The notes beneath the pieces are model-generated. The model made no database searches. It had not been told where the DNA came from and saw only the letters and a list, made by a program, of their open reading frames with translations. Shown piece after piece: positions 19,196 to 30,174 of a DNA stretch of 64,000 nucleotides. The stretch is from a bacterium BMS3Bbin13 (GTDB lineage Bacteria > Pseudomonadota > Gammaproteobacteria > 21-64-14). The stretch lies in NCBI GenBank assembly GCA_002897735.1, contig BDTW01000056.1, positions 28,156 through 92,155 on the forward strand, written 5' to 3'. Numbering within the stretch: the first letter of the stretch is position 1; each line of letters opens with the position of its first letter. Both the position numbers and the translations under genes were made by a program.

Positions 19196-20665
19196 GTGCT
19201 TCCCATTGTGTCGATCACACTTTTCCTGCCGCTCGTCGGCGCGGCCTGCATCATGGTCCTGCGCAAGGCGCCCGCCTCGGTCGTGCACGGCATCGGTATC
19301 GCCACCGGCGCCCTGACCCTGGCCGGTGCCGTATGGATGTGGTCGCGGGGCGTGCTTCCGGCGGGTTTCTCCCAAGTGGAGCAGATCGGCTGGATGCCGG
19401 CCATCGGCGCCGCCTACCGGGTGGGCGTGGACGGGATCAGTCTGCCGCTGGTGTTGCTGACCGCACTGCTGTTCTTGCTGACCTTCATCTTTTCGGCCAA
19501 GGTCAAGGAACGCCCGCACGCCTACGTGGTCCTGATGCTGCTGTTGGAAACCGCATCGATCGGCACCTTCACGGCGCTGGACGCCCTGTTGTTCTATGTC
19601 TTCTTCGAAATCTCGCTGGTGTCGATGTACTTCATGATCGCCGGCTGGGGACACGAAGACCGTCAGCGCGCGGCGCTGATGTTCTTTCTCTACACCCTGC
19701 TGGGCAGCCTGCCGCTGCTGCTCGCCATCCTCGGCCTGTATCTCGGCAGCGATCCGCACACCTTCGATATGCGCGTCTGGATCGCCAGCCCGCCGTTGAC
19801 CGGCACCGCGGCCATGCTGGCGTTGGTCGCGATGCTGTTCACTTTTGCGGTCAAGATACCGCTCTTCCCGCTGCATACCTGGCTGCCGGCCGCTCACGTA
19901 GAGGCCCCCGCCGCCGGCAGCGTCATCCTCGCCGGGGTGATGCTGAAGTTCGGCGCCTACGGTCTGATCCGCTTCGCCTTGCAGATGACTCCGGAGGCCT
20001 TTCGCCACGCCGCCGTCATCATCCTCGTCTTCGGCGTGGTCAGCGCGCTCTACGGCGCCTTTGCCGCACTGGCGCAGACCGATCTCAAGCGCCTGATCGC
20101 CTACACCTCCGTCAACCACATGGGCTATGTCGTCGTCGGCGTCGCCATCGCCGCGCTGGCCACCGACCCCGCCGTGCGCGCCCTCGCACTGGACGGCTCC
20201 GTTCTGCAGATGATCAGCCACGGTCTGGTCACCGGCGCACTGTTCTTCCTCGTCGGCATGCTTCAGGATCGCGCCCACACGCGGGAGATGGCCCGGTTCG
20301 GCGGCCTGCTGAAGGTGATGCCGATACTCGGCTGGTCCTTCATATTGGCCGCCTTCGCCTCGCTGGGCCTGCCGGGACTGGCGCACTTCCCGGCCGAGTT
20401 CCAGATCTTCCTGGCGACCCTGCGGGTCGAACCCGCGGCCATCGTCGTCATCCTGGGCATCGTGGTCACCGCGGGCCTCTATCTGCGGGCCATCGGTCAG
20501 GTCTTTCTCGGCGAGCCCCGGGAACAGTGGAAGGGCCTGACCGATCTGAACGCCCGTGAGCTGCTCACCCTGGTACCGCTGCTGGTGCTGATCGTCGGGG
20601 TGGGCGTCGCACCCGCCTGGGTGCTGGATGTGATCCACACGACCACCGCGACCCTGCACTTCTGA
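19196..20665 (+). CDS. nuoM: NADH-quinone oxidoreductase subunit M-like
   Basis: FFEISLVSMYFMIAGWG, PLHTWLPAAHVEAPAAGSVILAGVMLKFGAYGLIRF. GTG start at 19196. Confidence 0.9.
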   Translation: MLPIVSITLFLPLVGAACIMVLRKAPASVVHGIGIATGALTLAGAVWMWSRGVLPAGFSQVEQIGWMPAIGAAYRVGVDGISLPLVLLTALLFLLTFIFSAKVKERPHAYVVLMLLLETASIGTFTALDALLFYVFFEISLVSMYFMIAGWGHEDRQRAALMFFLYTLLGSLPLLLAILGLYLGSDPHTFDMRVWIASPPLTGTAAMLALVAMLFTFAVKIPLFPLHTWLPAAHVEAPAAGSVILAGVMLKFGAYGLIRFALQMTPEAFRHAAVIILVFGVVSALYGAFAALAQTDLKRLIAYTSVNHMGYVVVGVAIAALATDPAVRALALDGSVLQMISHGLVTGALFFLVGMLQDRAHTREMARFGGLLKVMPILGWSFILAAFASLGLPGLAHFPAEFQIFLATLRVEPAAIVVILGIVVTAGLYLRAIGQVFLGEPREQWKGLTDLNARELLTLVPLLVLIVGVGVAPAWVLDVIHTTTATLHF

Positions 20666-20681
20666 TGGGGCGCACCGCGTC

Positions 20682-22061
20682 ATGACCTCGATGGCCCACG
20701 ACCTCTCGTTCCTGATCCCCGAGATCCTCGTACTGTTGACCGGCGCCGGCACGCTGGTGTGCGAGATGCTGCGCCGGCCCCGTACCGCGTTGGCGGTCGC
20801 CGTTGCCGGCCTGCTGCTCGCCACCGCCCTGACCTTGCCCCTGCTCGGCGTGGACACGAGCGTCTTCAGCGGCACTTTCCGCATCGACACCTTGAGCATC
20901 TGGGCCAAGCTGATTCTGCTGCCGGCCACCGTGCTGTCCCTGTTGCTGGCCCGCGCCGAACTCCACGGCGGCGACCGGGAGGGAACCGTCTACAGCCTGC
21001 TCTGCTTCACCACCTTCGGCGCCCTGGTGCTGGCCGGAAGCGGCGACACCATGTTCCTGGTGCTCGGCGTGCTGCTCTCCGGCCTGGGCGCCTTCGCGCT
21101 GGTCGCCTATCCGCGCAACGACGCCGCCACCGAGGCGGCCATGAAGTTCTTCGTGTTCGCCTCGGTCACCGGCGGCGTGATGATCTTCGGCCTGACCTAC
21201 TGGTTCGGCGCCACCGGCTCCACGCTGCTCGGCGACCTGGGCGGCCTCGACAAGGCCCCGCTCGCCGCCGCCGTCGGCCTGATCGCCGTCATCGTCGGGC
21301 TGGGTTACAAGGCATCCCTGGTTCCGTTTCATTTCTGGGCGCCCGACGCCTACGAAGGCGCCCCGCTGTCGGTCGCCGCCTATCTATCGGTGGTACCGAA
21401 GATCGGGGCGATCTTCGCCCTGGTCCAGGTGGTGCGCGATCTGCCCGTCTCCGGCGGCTGGCCGTTCCTCCTCGCCGTCGTTTCGGTACTGACCATGACC
21501 TTCGGTTACCTGGCCGCGCTGGTGCAGGACAACGTCGTCCGGCTGCTGGCCTATTCATCGATCGCCCAGGCCGGCTACTTCCTGCTGGGTGTGGTGGCGG
21601 TGGGCGTGAGCCCGCTCGCGCTGCCGGCCCTGATCGTCTTCGCCGCCGCCTACGCGGCCATGAACCTGGGCGCGTTCTCCGTCACCCTGCGAACCGGACG
21701 GACACTCGACGCGTTCGCGGGCCTCGGGCGCGGGAATCCCGTCGTCGGGGTGGCGATGGTGCTGTTTCTCCTTTCCCTGACCGGCATCCCGCCGCTGGCC
21801 GGATTCGTCGGAAAATTTCTGTTGTTCGGAGCCGCCATCGACGCCCACTTCACCTGGCTGACCGTGGTCGCCATCCTCAACAGCGTGCTGTCGCTCGCGG
21901 TGTATCTGCGTATCGTAGTGCCGATGTACCGGCGGCGCAGCGAGGCGGCGGCGCCGATGCCGACCCACCTGCCATGGAACCGTGCGGTGTGGGTTGTTGC
22001 GCTCATCGCCACATTGGCCATCGGACTGGGGGCGCAGGCACTGATCGGCCGGCTGGCCTGA
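20682..22061 (+). CDS. nuoN: NADH-quinone oxidoreductase subunit N-like
   Basis: GYKASLVPFHFWAPDAYEGAPLSVAAYLSVVPKIGAIF; TM-rich antiporter-like subunit. Confidence 0.9.
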   Translation: MTSMAHDLSFLIPEILVLLTGAGTLVCEMLRRPRTALAVAVAGLLLATALTLPLLGVDTSVFSGTFRIDTLSIWAKLILLPATVLSLLLARAELHGGDREGTVYSLLCFTTFGALVLAGSGDTMFLVLGVLLSGLGAFALVAYPRNDAATEAAMKFFVFASVTGGVMIFGLTYWFGATGSTLLGDLGGLDKAPLAAAVGLIAVIVGLGYKASLVPFHFWAPDAYEGAPLSVAAYLSVVPKIGAIFALVQVVRDLPVSGGWPFLLAVVSVLTMTFGYLAALVQDNVVRLLAYSSIAQAGYFLLGVVAVGVSPLALPALIVFAAAYAAMNLGAFSVTLRTGRTLDAFAGLGRGNPVVGVAMVLFLLSLTGIPPLAGFVGKFLLFGAAIDAHFTWLTVVAILNSVLSLAVYLRIVVPMYRRRSEAAAPMPTHLPWNRAVWVVALIATLAIGLGAQALIGRLA

Positions 22062-22176
22062 TCGCAGGCCTCGTTGCCGCACCGGTGATTATCCGGATAG
22101 CGACGAGGCCGTTGCGGAATACCCCACCGACGAATAAGGCCGGATCGATCTACTGAACCGATATCCGGAGGATTCC

Positions 22177-22413
22177 ATGAAAAAGCTTAAAAATGAGAAA
22201 GAGATGGTTAAGAAAGCAATCGATGAAGGTGTGAAATACGGCGAAGGAAGAGGCGTCGTGGAATTTGAGCCCACCGATTCGGCGAGTGAGAAAATCGAGT
22301 ACATCTATCGACTGCTTGTCCACGACAAGGTGATACAGCCCATCCCGGAAGATCAAATTTCCCAGAAATCCATGAGGCACAAACTGGCCATTTGGGCGTC
22401 AAAGAGAAAATAA
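22177..22413 (+). CDS. Small charged hypothetical protein (78 aa)
   Basis: ORF with GGAGG RBS upstream (tatccggaggattccATG) and coherent composition; no family recognised. Confidence 0.6.
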   Translation: MKKLKNEKEMVKKAIDEGVKYGEGRGVVEFEPTDSASEKIEYIYRLLVHDKVIQPIPEDQISQKSMRHKLAIWASKRK

Positions 22414-22504
22414 TGGGGAGTGGCATAAACAGGGAAGCGATGGCTTCCGGCGAATGAGGTCGGATCGCGTGAGAACGAACCACAATCCGGAGATTCGGGG
22501 CCGG

Positions 22505-23404
22505 TCAGATATCGAGACGGTCGTAGAACCGCGCCCGATAGAGCAGGCGCGGGCTTTCGGGGTCGTCCTCGAAGGCGGCGCGATCGTGGAGTACGTTGTT
22601 GCTGATCAGGCCCATACCGGCCTGCAGCAATCCCCGCAGCACGCCGGCCTCCGATCCTTCCAGAATGGCGTGCAGGCGCCGGGCCGCCGCGCGGACCGGC
22701 GGATCGTCTTTCCAGACGGCGTTGTGCCGACGCGCCGTATGGCGCATATGCAGCGTACCGCTCGCCGGGTCGACCCGGAACACCGGCCCGGTACGCTCCG
22801 GGCGCGCGAGACCGCCCGCCTCGGTGCCGGGCGGGATCGTGAGTGCATCCGGCGCCATCAGCGCGCGGATGTAATCCGGATTCTCGCGGCGCAGCAACAG
22901 GTAGGCGATTTCATGATCGAGCAGACGGTTCTCGCCGCCCTGCGCGGCCGGTTCGACGCAGTGCAGCAGGAGGGCATGGATCTGCCGATCGGCGGCGTTG
23001 TAGTACCCGTCGGTGTGCCACCGGATGGCACGGTCGGTATACGGGATGTAGCCGGCGCGCCGTCCGTCCGCGGCCGCCGCGAGAGTGCTCAGTCCGTCCG
23101 GGTCCGAGAGCCAGTTGCGGTCCAGGCGCGTCACGCCGAATTGCCGCCCCAGGGCGAGCGGGATGGCGCGATCCGCGTCGGCCGGCCCCGCGTAGAGCAC
23201 CATATTCGTACGACGCAGCCGATCCAGCATGGCCGCGTGTTCGCTACGTGTGAGACGGCGCGGATCCTTGACCTCGACGACCAGTTCCCCGAGATCGGCG
23301 GGATAGCGCGCGAGCTTGGCATCGCTCCAGCGCCGGAACGCCGCGTCGTCATCGAGACGGAACGGTGAACGGGCGGGATCCGCCGTTGGGGTCACAAGAC
23401 TCAT
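22505..23404 (-). CDS. TauD/TfdA-family Fe(II)/2-oxoglutarate dioxygenase-like protein
   Basis: IRWHTDGYYN (HxD motif), HALLLHCVEPAAQGGENRLLDHEIAY, GLISNNVLHDRAAFEDDPESPRLLYRARFY. Confidence 0.75.
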   Translation of the reverse strand: MSLVTPTADPARSPFRLDDDAAFRRWSDAKLARYPADLGELVVEVKDPRRLTRSEHAAMLDRLRRTNMVLYAGPADADRAIPLALGRQFGVTRLDRNWLSDPDGLSTLAAAADGRRAGYIPYTDRAIRWHTDGYYNAADRQIHALLLHCVEPAAQGGENRLLDHEIAYLLLRRENPDYIRALMAPDALTIPPGTEAGGLARPERTGPVFRVDPASGTLHMRHTARRHNAVWKDDPPVRAAARRLHAILEGSEAGVLRGLLQAGMGLISNNVLHDRAAFEDDPESPRLLYRARFYDRLDI

Positions 23405-23448
23405 GGCAATCCCCTGCGGAAAAGATGCCGGATTTCCCATACACTATC

Positions 23449-24615
23449 ATGAATCAAGAGATTCGCAGGGGGGACCGCCTCCGGCACAGGGTACCGACCC
23501 CGGCGGCGATCGCCCTTGCAGCGACCACCATGCCACTCGAACGATCCCAAGCCGCCCGTCGACCCTCCGTGCGCCTCGCCGCGCAGAGCCCACACGGACA
23601 GGCCCCGGGCCGGGAGGCGCGTCTGCCGCAGACCGGGCAAAGTACCTGCCATGACGTCGCGGGACGGGAGATCCCCTGTCCCGATAGCGGGCAGGACGGT
23701 GAGATCCGCGCGGGGTTACCCTGGCCGGAACCGCGCTTCCAACCGCGAGGGGAACGGGTCCACGATCGGCTGACCGGGCTCGACTGGACCCTGGATGCAA
23801 ACCCGGCCGCGTTTCCCATGACCTGGGGGGAGGCGCTCGCGTACATCGTGGAACTCAATGACCGCGGCGCGCTCGGCTTCACCGATTGGCGGCTGCCGAA
23901 CCGCCGGGAACTGCGCAGCCTCGTAAGCCACCAGACGCGCGATCCGGCGCTGCCCGCCGGACATCCCTTCGACAACGTCTTCCCCGGCTGGTACTGGACT
24001 TCCACGACCGCCGTTATCAGCCCGTTGCACGCTTGGTATGTGCACCTCGGCGGGGCGCGCATGTTCTACGGGGGCAAGGACCAGTCCTTCCTGGTGTGGC
24101 CCGTACGCGGTACCGGCAACGAGGTGCTGCCGGCGACCGGTCAGATCCGTTGCTTCGATGAGACCGGTCGGGTGATCGCCTGTACCGGCAGCGGCCAGGA
24201 CGGGGAATCGCGGCTCGGCTCGGCATGGCCGGTGCCGCGATTCGAAGTGCACGCAGAGACGGTCCTCGACCGCATGAGTGGACTCTGCTGGCTCCGGCAC
24301 GCGGACCCGACCGGCGCACCCGTGTCTTGGCCCGAGGCCCTCGCCGCCGTGGCGCGCACCGCCGTACCGTCGCCCGCGGGCCCGTGGCGGTTACCCAATA
24401 TCATCGAGCTGGAATCGCTCGTGGATTGCGGGCGCCATACACCGGCTTTGCCGAAAGACCACCCGTTCACGGAGATCCGAGAGGGCTACTGGTCGTCCAC
24501 CACCAGCCTCTATGAACCCGACTGGGCGTGGGCGCTGTACCTCGAGAAGGGGGCCGTAGGCGTAGGCCAAAAGGCCGGGGCCTATTTCCACGCATGGCCG
24601 GTCAGCGGCCCGTAG
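23449..24615 (+). CDS. DUF1566 (Lcl C-terminal-like) protein with two DUF1566 modules
   Basis: Two repeats of the pattern MTWGEALAYI...WRLPNRRELRSLV...FDNVFPGWYWTSTT and SWPEALAAV...WRLPNIIELESLVD...FTEIREGYWSSTTS. Start codon uncertain. Confidence 0.75.
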   Translation: MNQEIRRGDRLRHRVPTPAAIALAATTMPLERSQAARRPSVRLAAQSPHGQAPGREARLPQTGQSTCHDVAGREIPCPDSGQDGEIRAGLPWPEPRFQPRGERVHDRLTGLDWTLDANPAAFPMTWGEALAYIVELNDRGALGFTDWRLPNRRELRSLVSHQTRDPALPAGHPFDNVFPGWYWTSTTAVISPLHAWYVHLGGARMFYGGKDQSFLVWPVRGTGNEVLPATGQIRCFDETGRVIACTGSGQDGESRLGSAWPVPRFEVHAETVLDRMSGLCWLRHADPTGAPVSWPEALAAVARTAVPSPAGPWRLPNIIELESLVDCGRHTPALPKDHPFTEIREGYWSSTTSLYEPDWAWALYLEKGAVGVGQKAGAYFHAWPVSGP

Positions 24616-24699
24616 ACGAACGGCAAGGACCGCGCTCGATCGATACGACGTCCGGACGGATCGCGCGCTACGGCTTCGAGGTGATGTTGGGAAATCCCC

Positions 24700-27216
24700 T
24701 CAGTGCGCCCAAAGTATCAGCTGCGCCTCCAGCGGGACGATGGCATCCGGATGGTACGGCACGATGCGCGGCGTGTAGTCGGAGGGGACTCGATCCGAGG
24801 GGACCTCCCCCGTGTAGACATAGGCGTTCGCCCCGCCCGCCAGGACCTCGCCACGCTCCATCACTTCGCGCACCGGAGGATCGCCGTCGGCGTAGAGTTC
24901 CACGCGCACCGCACCGGGGTCCAACTCGTCGAGATATACCTGCACCGCGAAGCGATGCACGCCGTCCCCCGCCTCCACCGCGACGTTCCCGAAACGCAGC
25001 ACCGGCCAGTGCCGCGCGAGCATCTCGCGCCACTGCGCCAATGCCTTGCCCAGGGCGCCGCCGTCCGCCGCGCGCTTGCGGCAGTTCATGGTCAACGGAA
25101 GATAGTAGGCTTCGGTGTACTCCCTGAGCATCCGGTTGGTGGAGAACTGCGGAGTGAGTCGCGCCATACTCTCGCGCACCCGCGCGACCCAGCCGCGCGG
25201 CACGCCGTGCGCGTCGCGCTCGTAGAACGCCGGGACGACCTCCCCCTCCAACAGCCGGTACAACGCCTGACATTCCTGCCAATCCCAGGCCGGATCGGCG
25301 CCGTGCTCGCGTCGGTCCCCCAGGGCCCAACCCACGTCCGGGGCGTAGGCCTCGGCCCACCAGCCGTCCAACTCCGAGAGATTCAAACCCCCGTTGACCA
25401 GCACCTTCATGCCGCTCGTGCCGCTCGCCTCCCACGGGCGGCGCGGCGTATTGATCCACAGGTCCACTCCCTGCACCAGCTCCTCCGCCAGCGCGAGGTC
25501 GTAGTCGGCGAGGAAGATCACGCGCCCCTGGACGTCGGGGCGGCGCACGAACGCGGCCCACTCGCGGATCATGGCCTTGCCCTCCGCGTCCTGCGGGTGC
25601 GCCTTGCCGGCGATCACGAGCTGAACGGGCCGCTCGCGTCGCGCCAGCAGGCGCACCAGCCGCTCCGGCTCTTTGAGCAGGAGGTTGGGACGTTTGTAGG
25701 CGGCGAAACGGCGCGCGAAGCCCAGCGTCAGGCTGTCCGGATCGAGCAGGCTGGCACACGCCTGCACCGCTTCCGATCCGCTCCCCTGCTCCCCGCGCTG
25801 CGCCGCCATACGCACACGCAGGCGATCGACGAGACGCCGGCGGGCGGCGCCCCGAAACGCCCACAGCGCCTCATCGGTCACCGCCCGCAGATCCGTCTCC
25901 AGGGTTTCCATCGCCCCGAGCCAGCGCGCCTTCCCGCACGCCCGGGTCCACAATTCATCGGCCGTCGCGGAATCCCAGGACGGCACGTGCACGCCGTTGG
26001 TGACGTGCCCGATCGGCACTTCGACCTCCGGCCAGTTGGGAAACAGCGGCTGGAAGATGTGTCGGCTCACGGCACCGTGCAGGCGACTCACGCCGTTCAC
26101 CGCGGCGCTGCCGCGCACCGCCAGATGGGCCATGTTGAAGGACTCCTTCCGATCCCCGGAGTCGAGGCGCCCGAGCGCCAGCAGGGTGTCGATACCGACC
26201 CCGAGGGAGGAGACATAGTCATTGAAGTAGCGTGCGAAGAGCTCCGGATTGAATTGGTCGAATCCCGCCGCGACCGGCGTGTGCGTGGTGAACAGGTTGC
26301 CCCCCCGGGTACAGCTCAGCGCCGCTTCGAACGAAATCCCCTCGTTGCGCACCATGAACGCCCGCGTCCGCTCGAGGATCGCGAACGCCGCATGGCCCTC
26401 GTTGAGGTGACAGACGGGGCAGTCCAGGCCAAGCGTGTCCACCAGACGCCAGCCGCCGATACCGAGCACGATCTCCTGTTGCAGGCGCAGCTCGCTTCCG
26501 CCCCCGTAGAGCGCGCTCGTGATGCCGCGATCGCCGGGTGCGTTGAGTGGATCGTTGCTGTCGAGCAGGTACAGCCAACGACGTCCGACCTTCACCTGCC
26601 AGGTACGCAGCCGCAGCGTGCGCCCCGGCAGCTCCACGAACACCCGCACCCACTCCCCCTCGGCGTCACGTAACGGCACCACCGGCATCATGGTCGGGTC
26701 GTTGTACGGGAAGAACTCGAGTTGCTCCCCCTGAGGGTCCAGCGCCTGCCGGAAGTAGCCCTGCTGATAGAGCAGTCCGATGCCGAACAGCGGCACACCG
26801 AGATCACACGCGGTCTTGAGGTGGTCCCCGGCGAGCACACCCAGGCCGCCGGAGTAGATGCGCAGCGATTCGCTCAGGCCGAACTCCATACTGAAGTAGG
26901 CCACCGCACCATCGAAGCCTTCGCGACGAACCCCGTTGAACCAGGTCTCGGCGTGCAGGTGTTCCTCGCGCGCGGCGAGCTGGCGATGCAGGATCTCGAG
27001 AAAGGCCGAATCCCGCGAGAGTTCCTCGAGGCGCCGCTCGGAGACGGTTTCGAGGATCAACCACGGGTTGCGCATGGACGCCCAGAGATCCGGGTCGACC
27101 GCCCGCCAGAGCGCATCGCCCGCATGGTGCCAACTCCAGCGCAGGTCCAGCGCCAGGGTCGCCAAGCCCTGCAGTGCCTCCGGCAGGGGCCGCGCCAAGT
27201 AGTGCGTCACGGGCAT
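24700..27216 (-). CDS. glgP: Alpha-glucan phosphorylase
   Basis: VAYFSMEFGLSESLRIYSGGLGVLAGDHLKTACDLGVPLFGIGLLYQQGYF, HLNEGHAAFAILERTR, FARRFAAYKRPNLLLKEPERL, NTPRRPWEASGTSGMKVLVNGGLNLSELDGWWAE. Confidence 0.9.
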   Translation of the reverse strand: MPVTHYLARPLPEALQGLATLALDLRWSWHHAGDALWRAVDPDLWASMRNPWLILETVSERRLEELSRDSAFLEILHRQLAAREEHLHAETWFNGVRREGFDGAVAYFSMEFGLSESLRIYSGGLGVLAGDHLKTACDLGVPLFGIGLLYQQGYFRQALDPQGEQLEFFPYNDPTMMPVVPLRDAEGEWVRVFVELPGRTLRLRTWQVKVGRRWLYLLDSNDPLNAPGDRGITSALYGGGSELRLQQEIVLGIGGWRLVDTLGLDCPVCHLNEGHAAFAILERTRAFMVRNEGISFEAALSCTRGGNLFTTHTPVAAGFDQFNPELFARYFNDYVSSLGVGIDTLLALGRLDSGDRKESFNMAHLAVRGSAAVNGVSRLHGAVSRHIFQPLFPNWPEVEVPIGHVTNGVHVPSWDSATADELWTRACGKARWLGAMETLETDLRAVTDEALWAFRGAARRRLVDRLRVRMAAQRGEQGSGSEAVQACASLLDPDSLTLGFARRFAAYKRPNLLLKEPERLVRLLARRERPVQLVIAGKAHPQDAEGKAMIREWAAFVRRPDVQGRVIFLADYDLALAEELVQGVDLWINTPRRPWEASGTSGMKVLVNGGLNLSELDGWWAEAYAPDVGWALGDRREHGADPAWDWQECQALYRLLEGEVVPAFYERDAHGVPRGWVARVRESMARLTPQFSTNRMLREYTEAYYLPLTMNCRKRAADGGALGKALAQWREMLARHWPVLRFGNVAVEAGDGVHRFAVQVYLDELDPGAVRVELYADGDPPVREVMERGEVLAGGANAYVYTGEVPSDRVPSDYTPRIVPYHPDAIVPLEAQLILWAH

Positions 27217-27275
27217 CGCCGTCCCTCCCCGTCCCTCATCCGCCCGTCGCCCGGGCCGGCCGCCGCGCGGCGCGC

Positions 27276-29660
27276 CTACCGATCATACGGCCACGTCCAA
27301 TTGCTGAATTCCGGCTGATCGTATCCCTCACGCGAGGCGAAATCGAGACTCGCGATGATCCGGTCCTTCATCAGCTCCTTGACGTGCGCCCCGGCGACCT
27401 GGAGTTGCGGGACGCGGTCTATCACATCGATCACCAAGTCGAACCGATCGATCTGGTTGCGGATGGCGAGTTGCATCGGTGTGTTGATGTTCCCGTATTC
27501 CTTGTAGCCGCGCACGTGCAGGTTGCGGGAGTTGGTGCGCCGGTAGGCGAGTTTGTGAATCAGGTAGGCATAACCGTGGAAGTTGAAGACAATCGGCCTG
27601 TCCTGCGTGAACAGGCTGTCGAAGTCGCGGTCCGAGAGCCCGTGTTCGTGTTCGCTCTCCGGGAGCAGCCGGAACAGGTCCACGACGTTGATGAAGCGCA
27701 CCTTGAGATCCGGGAAATGCTCGCGCAGCAGCGCGGTGGCCGCCAGCGACTCCATGGTCGGCACGTCGCCGGCGCAGGCCATGACCACGTCCGGAACCGA
27801 ACCGCCGTCGTTGCTCGCCCAGTCCCAGATACCCACCCCCTTGGTGCAGTGCACGACGGCCTCGTCGATCGGCAGGTATTGCAGATGGAACTGCTTGTCC
27901 GAGACGATGACGTTGACATAGTTCGTGCTGCGCAGGCAGTGATCGGACACCGAAAGCAGGCAGTTGGCATCCGGCGGCAGGTAGATGCGCGTCACCCGGT
28001 GACTCTTGTTCGTCACCAGATCCAGGAAACCCGGGTCCTGATGCGAGAATCCGTTGTGGTCCTGGCGCCAGACCGTCGAGGTCACCAGCAGGTTGAGCGA
28101 GGAGATGCGCGTGCGCCACGGCACGTCGAGGCACTTCTCGAGCCATTTCGCGTGCTGGTTGAACATCGAGTCGATGACGTGGATAAAGGCCTCGTACGAG
28201 GACAGGAAACCGTGACGACCCGTCAGGAGATAGCCCTCCAGCCAGCCCTCCAGCGTGTGCTCGCTGAGCATCTCCATCACCCGCCCGTCCGGAGACAGGT
28301 GCCCGCCGTCGGCGTCCTCCGGCAGGATCTCGGCCATCCACGTCTTGCCGGAGACCTCGTAGAGGTCGTCGAGACGATTGGATGCCGTCTCGTCCGGACC
28401 GAACACCCGAAACGTGTTCATGTTCCGGCGCAGCGTGTCGCGCAGGAAGCGACCCAGCACACGGGTGTTCTCCACCTCGACCCGTCCGGGTTGCGTGATC
28501 TCGACGGCATAGTCGTGAAAATCCGGCAGGTGCAGCGCCTTGCGCACCAGACCGCCGTTGGTCACCGGGTTGGCGCTCATGCGCCTCGTGCCGGTCGGGG
28601 CCAGCGCCCTGAGTTCCGGGATGGGCCGGCCGTCGGCATCGAACAGCCGCTCGGGCTCGTAGCCGCGCAGCCACCGCTCGAGCAGCGCGAGGTGCGCCGG
28701 ATCGTCGTGGACGTCGAACGGCACCTGGTGGGCGCGCCAGGACCCCTCCAACCTGTGCCCGTTCACCTCCTTCGGGCAGGTCCAGCCCTTGGGCGTGCGC
28801 AATACGATCATCGGCCACTGCGGCAGACCCTGCAGCCCCGGGCCGCGCGCCTGCTGCTGAATCGCGCGTATCGCGGCGAACGCCTCGTCCAGTATCGCCG
28901 CCATGCGCTGGTGCATCGTGTCGGGATCATCCCCCTCCACGAAATAGGGCCGGTAGCCGTAGCCGCGGAACAGGCTTTCGAGCTGCTCGTGGGGGATGCG
29001 GGAAAGTATGCTCGGATTGGCGATCTTGTAGCCGTTGAGATTCAGGATCGGCAGCACGGCGCCGTCGCGCGCCGGGTTGAGGAACTTGTTGGAATGCCAG
29101 GACGTGGCCAGCGGCCCGGTCTCCGCCTCCCCGTCGCCGATGATGGCGGCGACGATCAGGTCGGGGTGATCGAAGGCCGCGCCGAAGGCGTGCGAGAGGC
29201 TATAGCCCAGTTCGCCCCCTTCGTGTATGGAGCCGGGCATCTCGGGGGTGCAATGGCTGCCGATGCCGCCGGGGAACGAGAACTGCTTGAGAAATCTGCG
29301 CAGCCCCTCCTCGTCGCCGCCGCGATCCGGATAGAGTTCCGCGTAGGTCCCTTCCAGGTAGGCCTGCGAGAGCATGGACGGCGCGCCGTGGCCGGGCCCC
29401 GATATGAAGATCACATTGAGATCGTCGCGCTTGATGAGGCGGTTCAAATGCACCCAGGTGAAGGTTTGGGCCGGATCGGATCCCCAATGTCCCAGCAGCC
29501 TCCTCTTGATATGCTCGATCTTGAGCGGCTCCTTGAGCAGCGGATTGTCCTTGAGATAAAGCATGGCGGCGCAGAGATAGAGACTCGCGCGCCAGTAATC
29601 GTCCATCCTGCGCAGTTCATCCGGCACAAGCGGACCGGATACAATGGCTTCTGCGGTCAT
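27276..29660 (-). CDS. xfp: Phosphoketolase (xylulose-5-P/fructose-6-P)
   Basis: [110 protein letters not shown] before ATG at 29660. Confidence 0.93.
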   Translation of the reverse strand: MTAEAIVSGPLVPDELRRMDDYWRASLYLCAAMLYLKDNPLLKEPLKIEHIKRRLLGHWGSDPAQTFTWVHLNRLIKRDDLNVIFISGPGHGAPSMLSQAYLEGTYAELYPDRGGDEEGLRRFLKQFSFPGGIGSHCTPEMPGSIHEGGELGYSLSHAFGAAFDHPDLIVAAIIGDGEAETGPLATSWHSNKFLNPARDGAVLPILNLNGYKIANPSILSRIPHEQLESLFRGYGYRPYFVEGDDPDTMHQRMAAILDEAFAAIRAIQQQARGPGLQGLPQWPMIVLRTPKGWTCPKEVNGHRLEGSWRAHQVPFDVHDDPAHLALLERWLRGYEPERLFDADGRPIPELRALAPTGTRRMSANPVTNGGLVRKALHLPDFHDYAVEITQPGRVEVENTRVLGRFLRDTLRRNMNTFRVFGPDETASNRLDDLYEVSGKTWMAEILPEDADGGHLSPDGRVMEMLSEHTLEGWLEGYLLTGRHGFLSSYEAFIHVIDSMFNQHAKWLEKCLDVPWRTRISSLNLLVTSTVWRQDHNGFSHQDPGFLDLVTNKSHRVTRIYLPPDANCLLSVSDHCLRSTNYVNVIVSDKQFHLQYLPIDEAVVHCTKGVGIWDWASNDGGSVPDVVMACAGDVPTMESLAATALLREHFPDLKVRFINVVDLFRLLPESEHEHGLSDRDFDSLFTQDRPIVFNFHGYAYLIHKLAYRRTNSRNLHVRGYKEYGNINTPMQLAIRNQIDRFDLVIDVIDRVPQLQVAGAHVKELMKDRIIASLDFASREGYDQPEFSNWTWPYDR

Positions 29661-29847
29661 CACTGACCTCCTCGATCGGTTTCGAATATCCCTGACAAAA
29701 TCCGCCGGCATGCATGCCGACACGCACCGTTGGGATGGGCCCCGTCCCACGGCACCCCACAACGCCCGTAATTGCGTCGCGGGGCCGTGCTCGCCCGGCC
29801 GACCACATTCCACGACTACACCGAACGCTGTAAAACGATCCGTCGCC

Positions 29848-29962
29848 GGCGGGCCGAGGCCCGCCCTACAGGGACACCGCCCCCCCAACGGGGCAAGTCT
29901 CGCCTACGCACTCGCCGGCAACCGCACCCACCCTGTAGGGCCGGGCTCGCCCGGCCGACGAC
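29848..29962. repeat. Short GC-rich intergenic palindromic repeats (GTAGGGC(C)GGGCTCGCCCGGCCGAC type)
   Basis: Inverted-oriented copies at about 29848-29876 and 29934-29962; a related unit at about 49466-49493. Confidence 0.6.
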
Positions 29963-30174
29963 GCGGCGGTCCGTGCGCCGTATCCCGCAGCACGTCCTCG
30001 CGAAAAACACGAGTACGCGGGTACATCGAGTCTACCGCCGCGCCGCGTCCCCATGCCTGACGGTGGTCAACCCGGCCGGGAATATCCGACCGGCGACTCC
30101 CGGCGAAAACCCCGATCGACACCCCGGGGCGTGGAGGCCTGTCCGGACGGGCGCGGTCCCGGAAACGGTCATAT

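Noticed and set aside
13102-22061. Ordinary complex I (nuo) operon
   Set aside because: No E/F/G/I, fused B~HMBD~D, and loss of the N2 Cys and NuoD His motifs; not a canonical 13/14-subunit locus.
27174-29666. 830-aa plus-strand ORF antisense to phosphoketolase
   Set aside because: Shadow ORF; phosphoketolase signatures on the minus strand are unambiguous.
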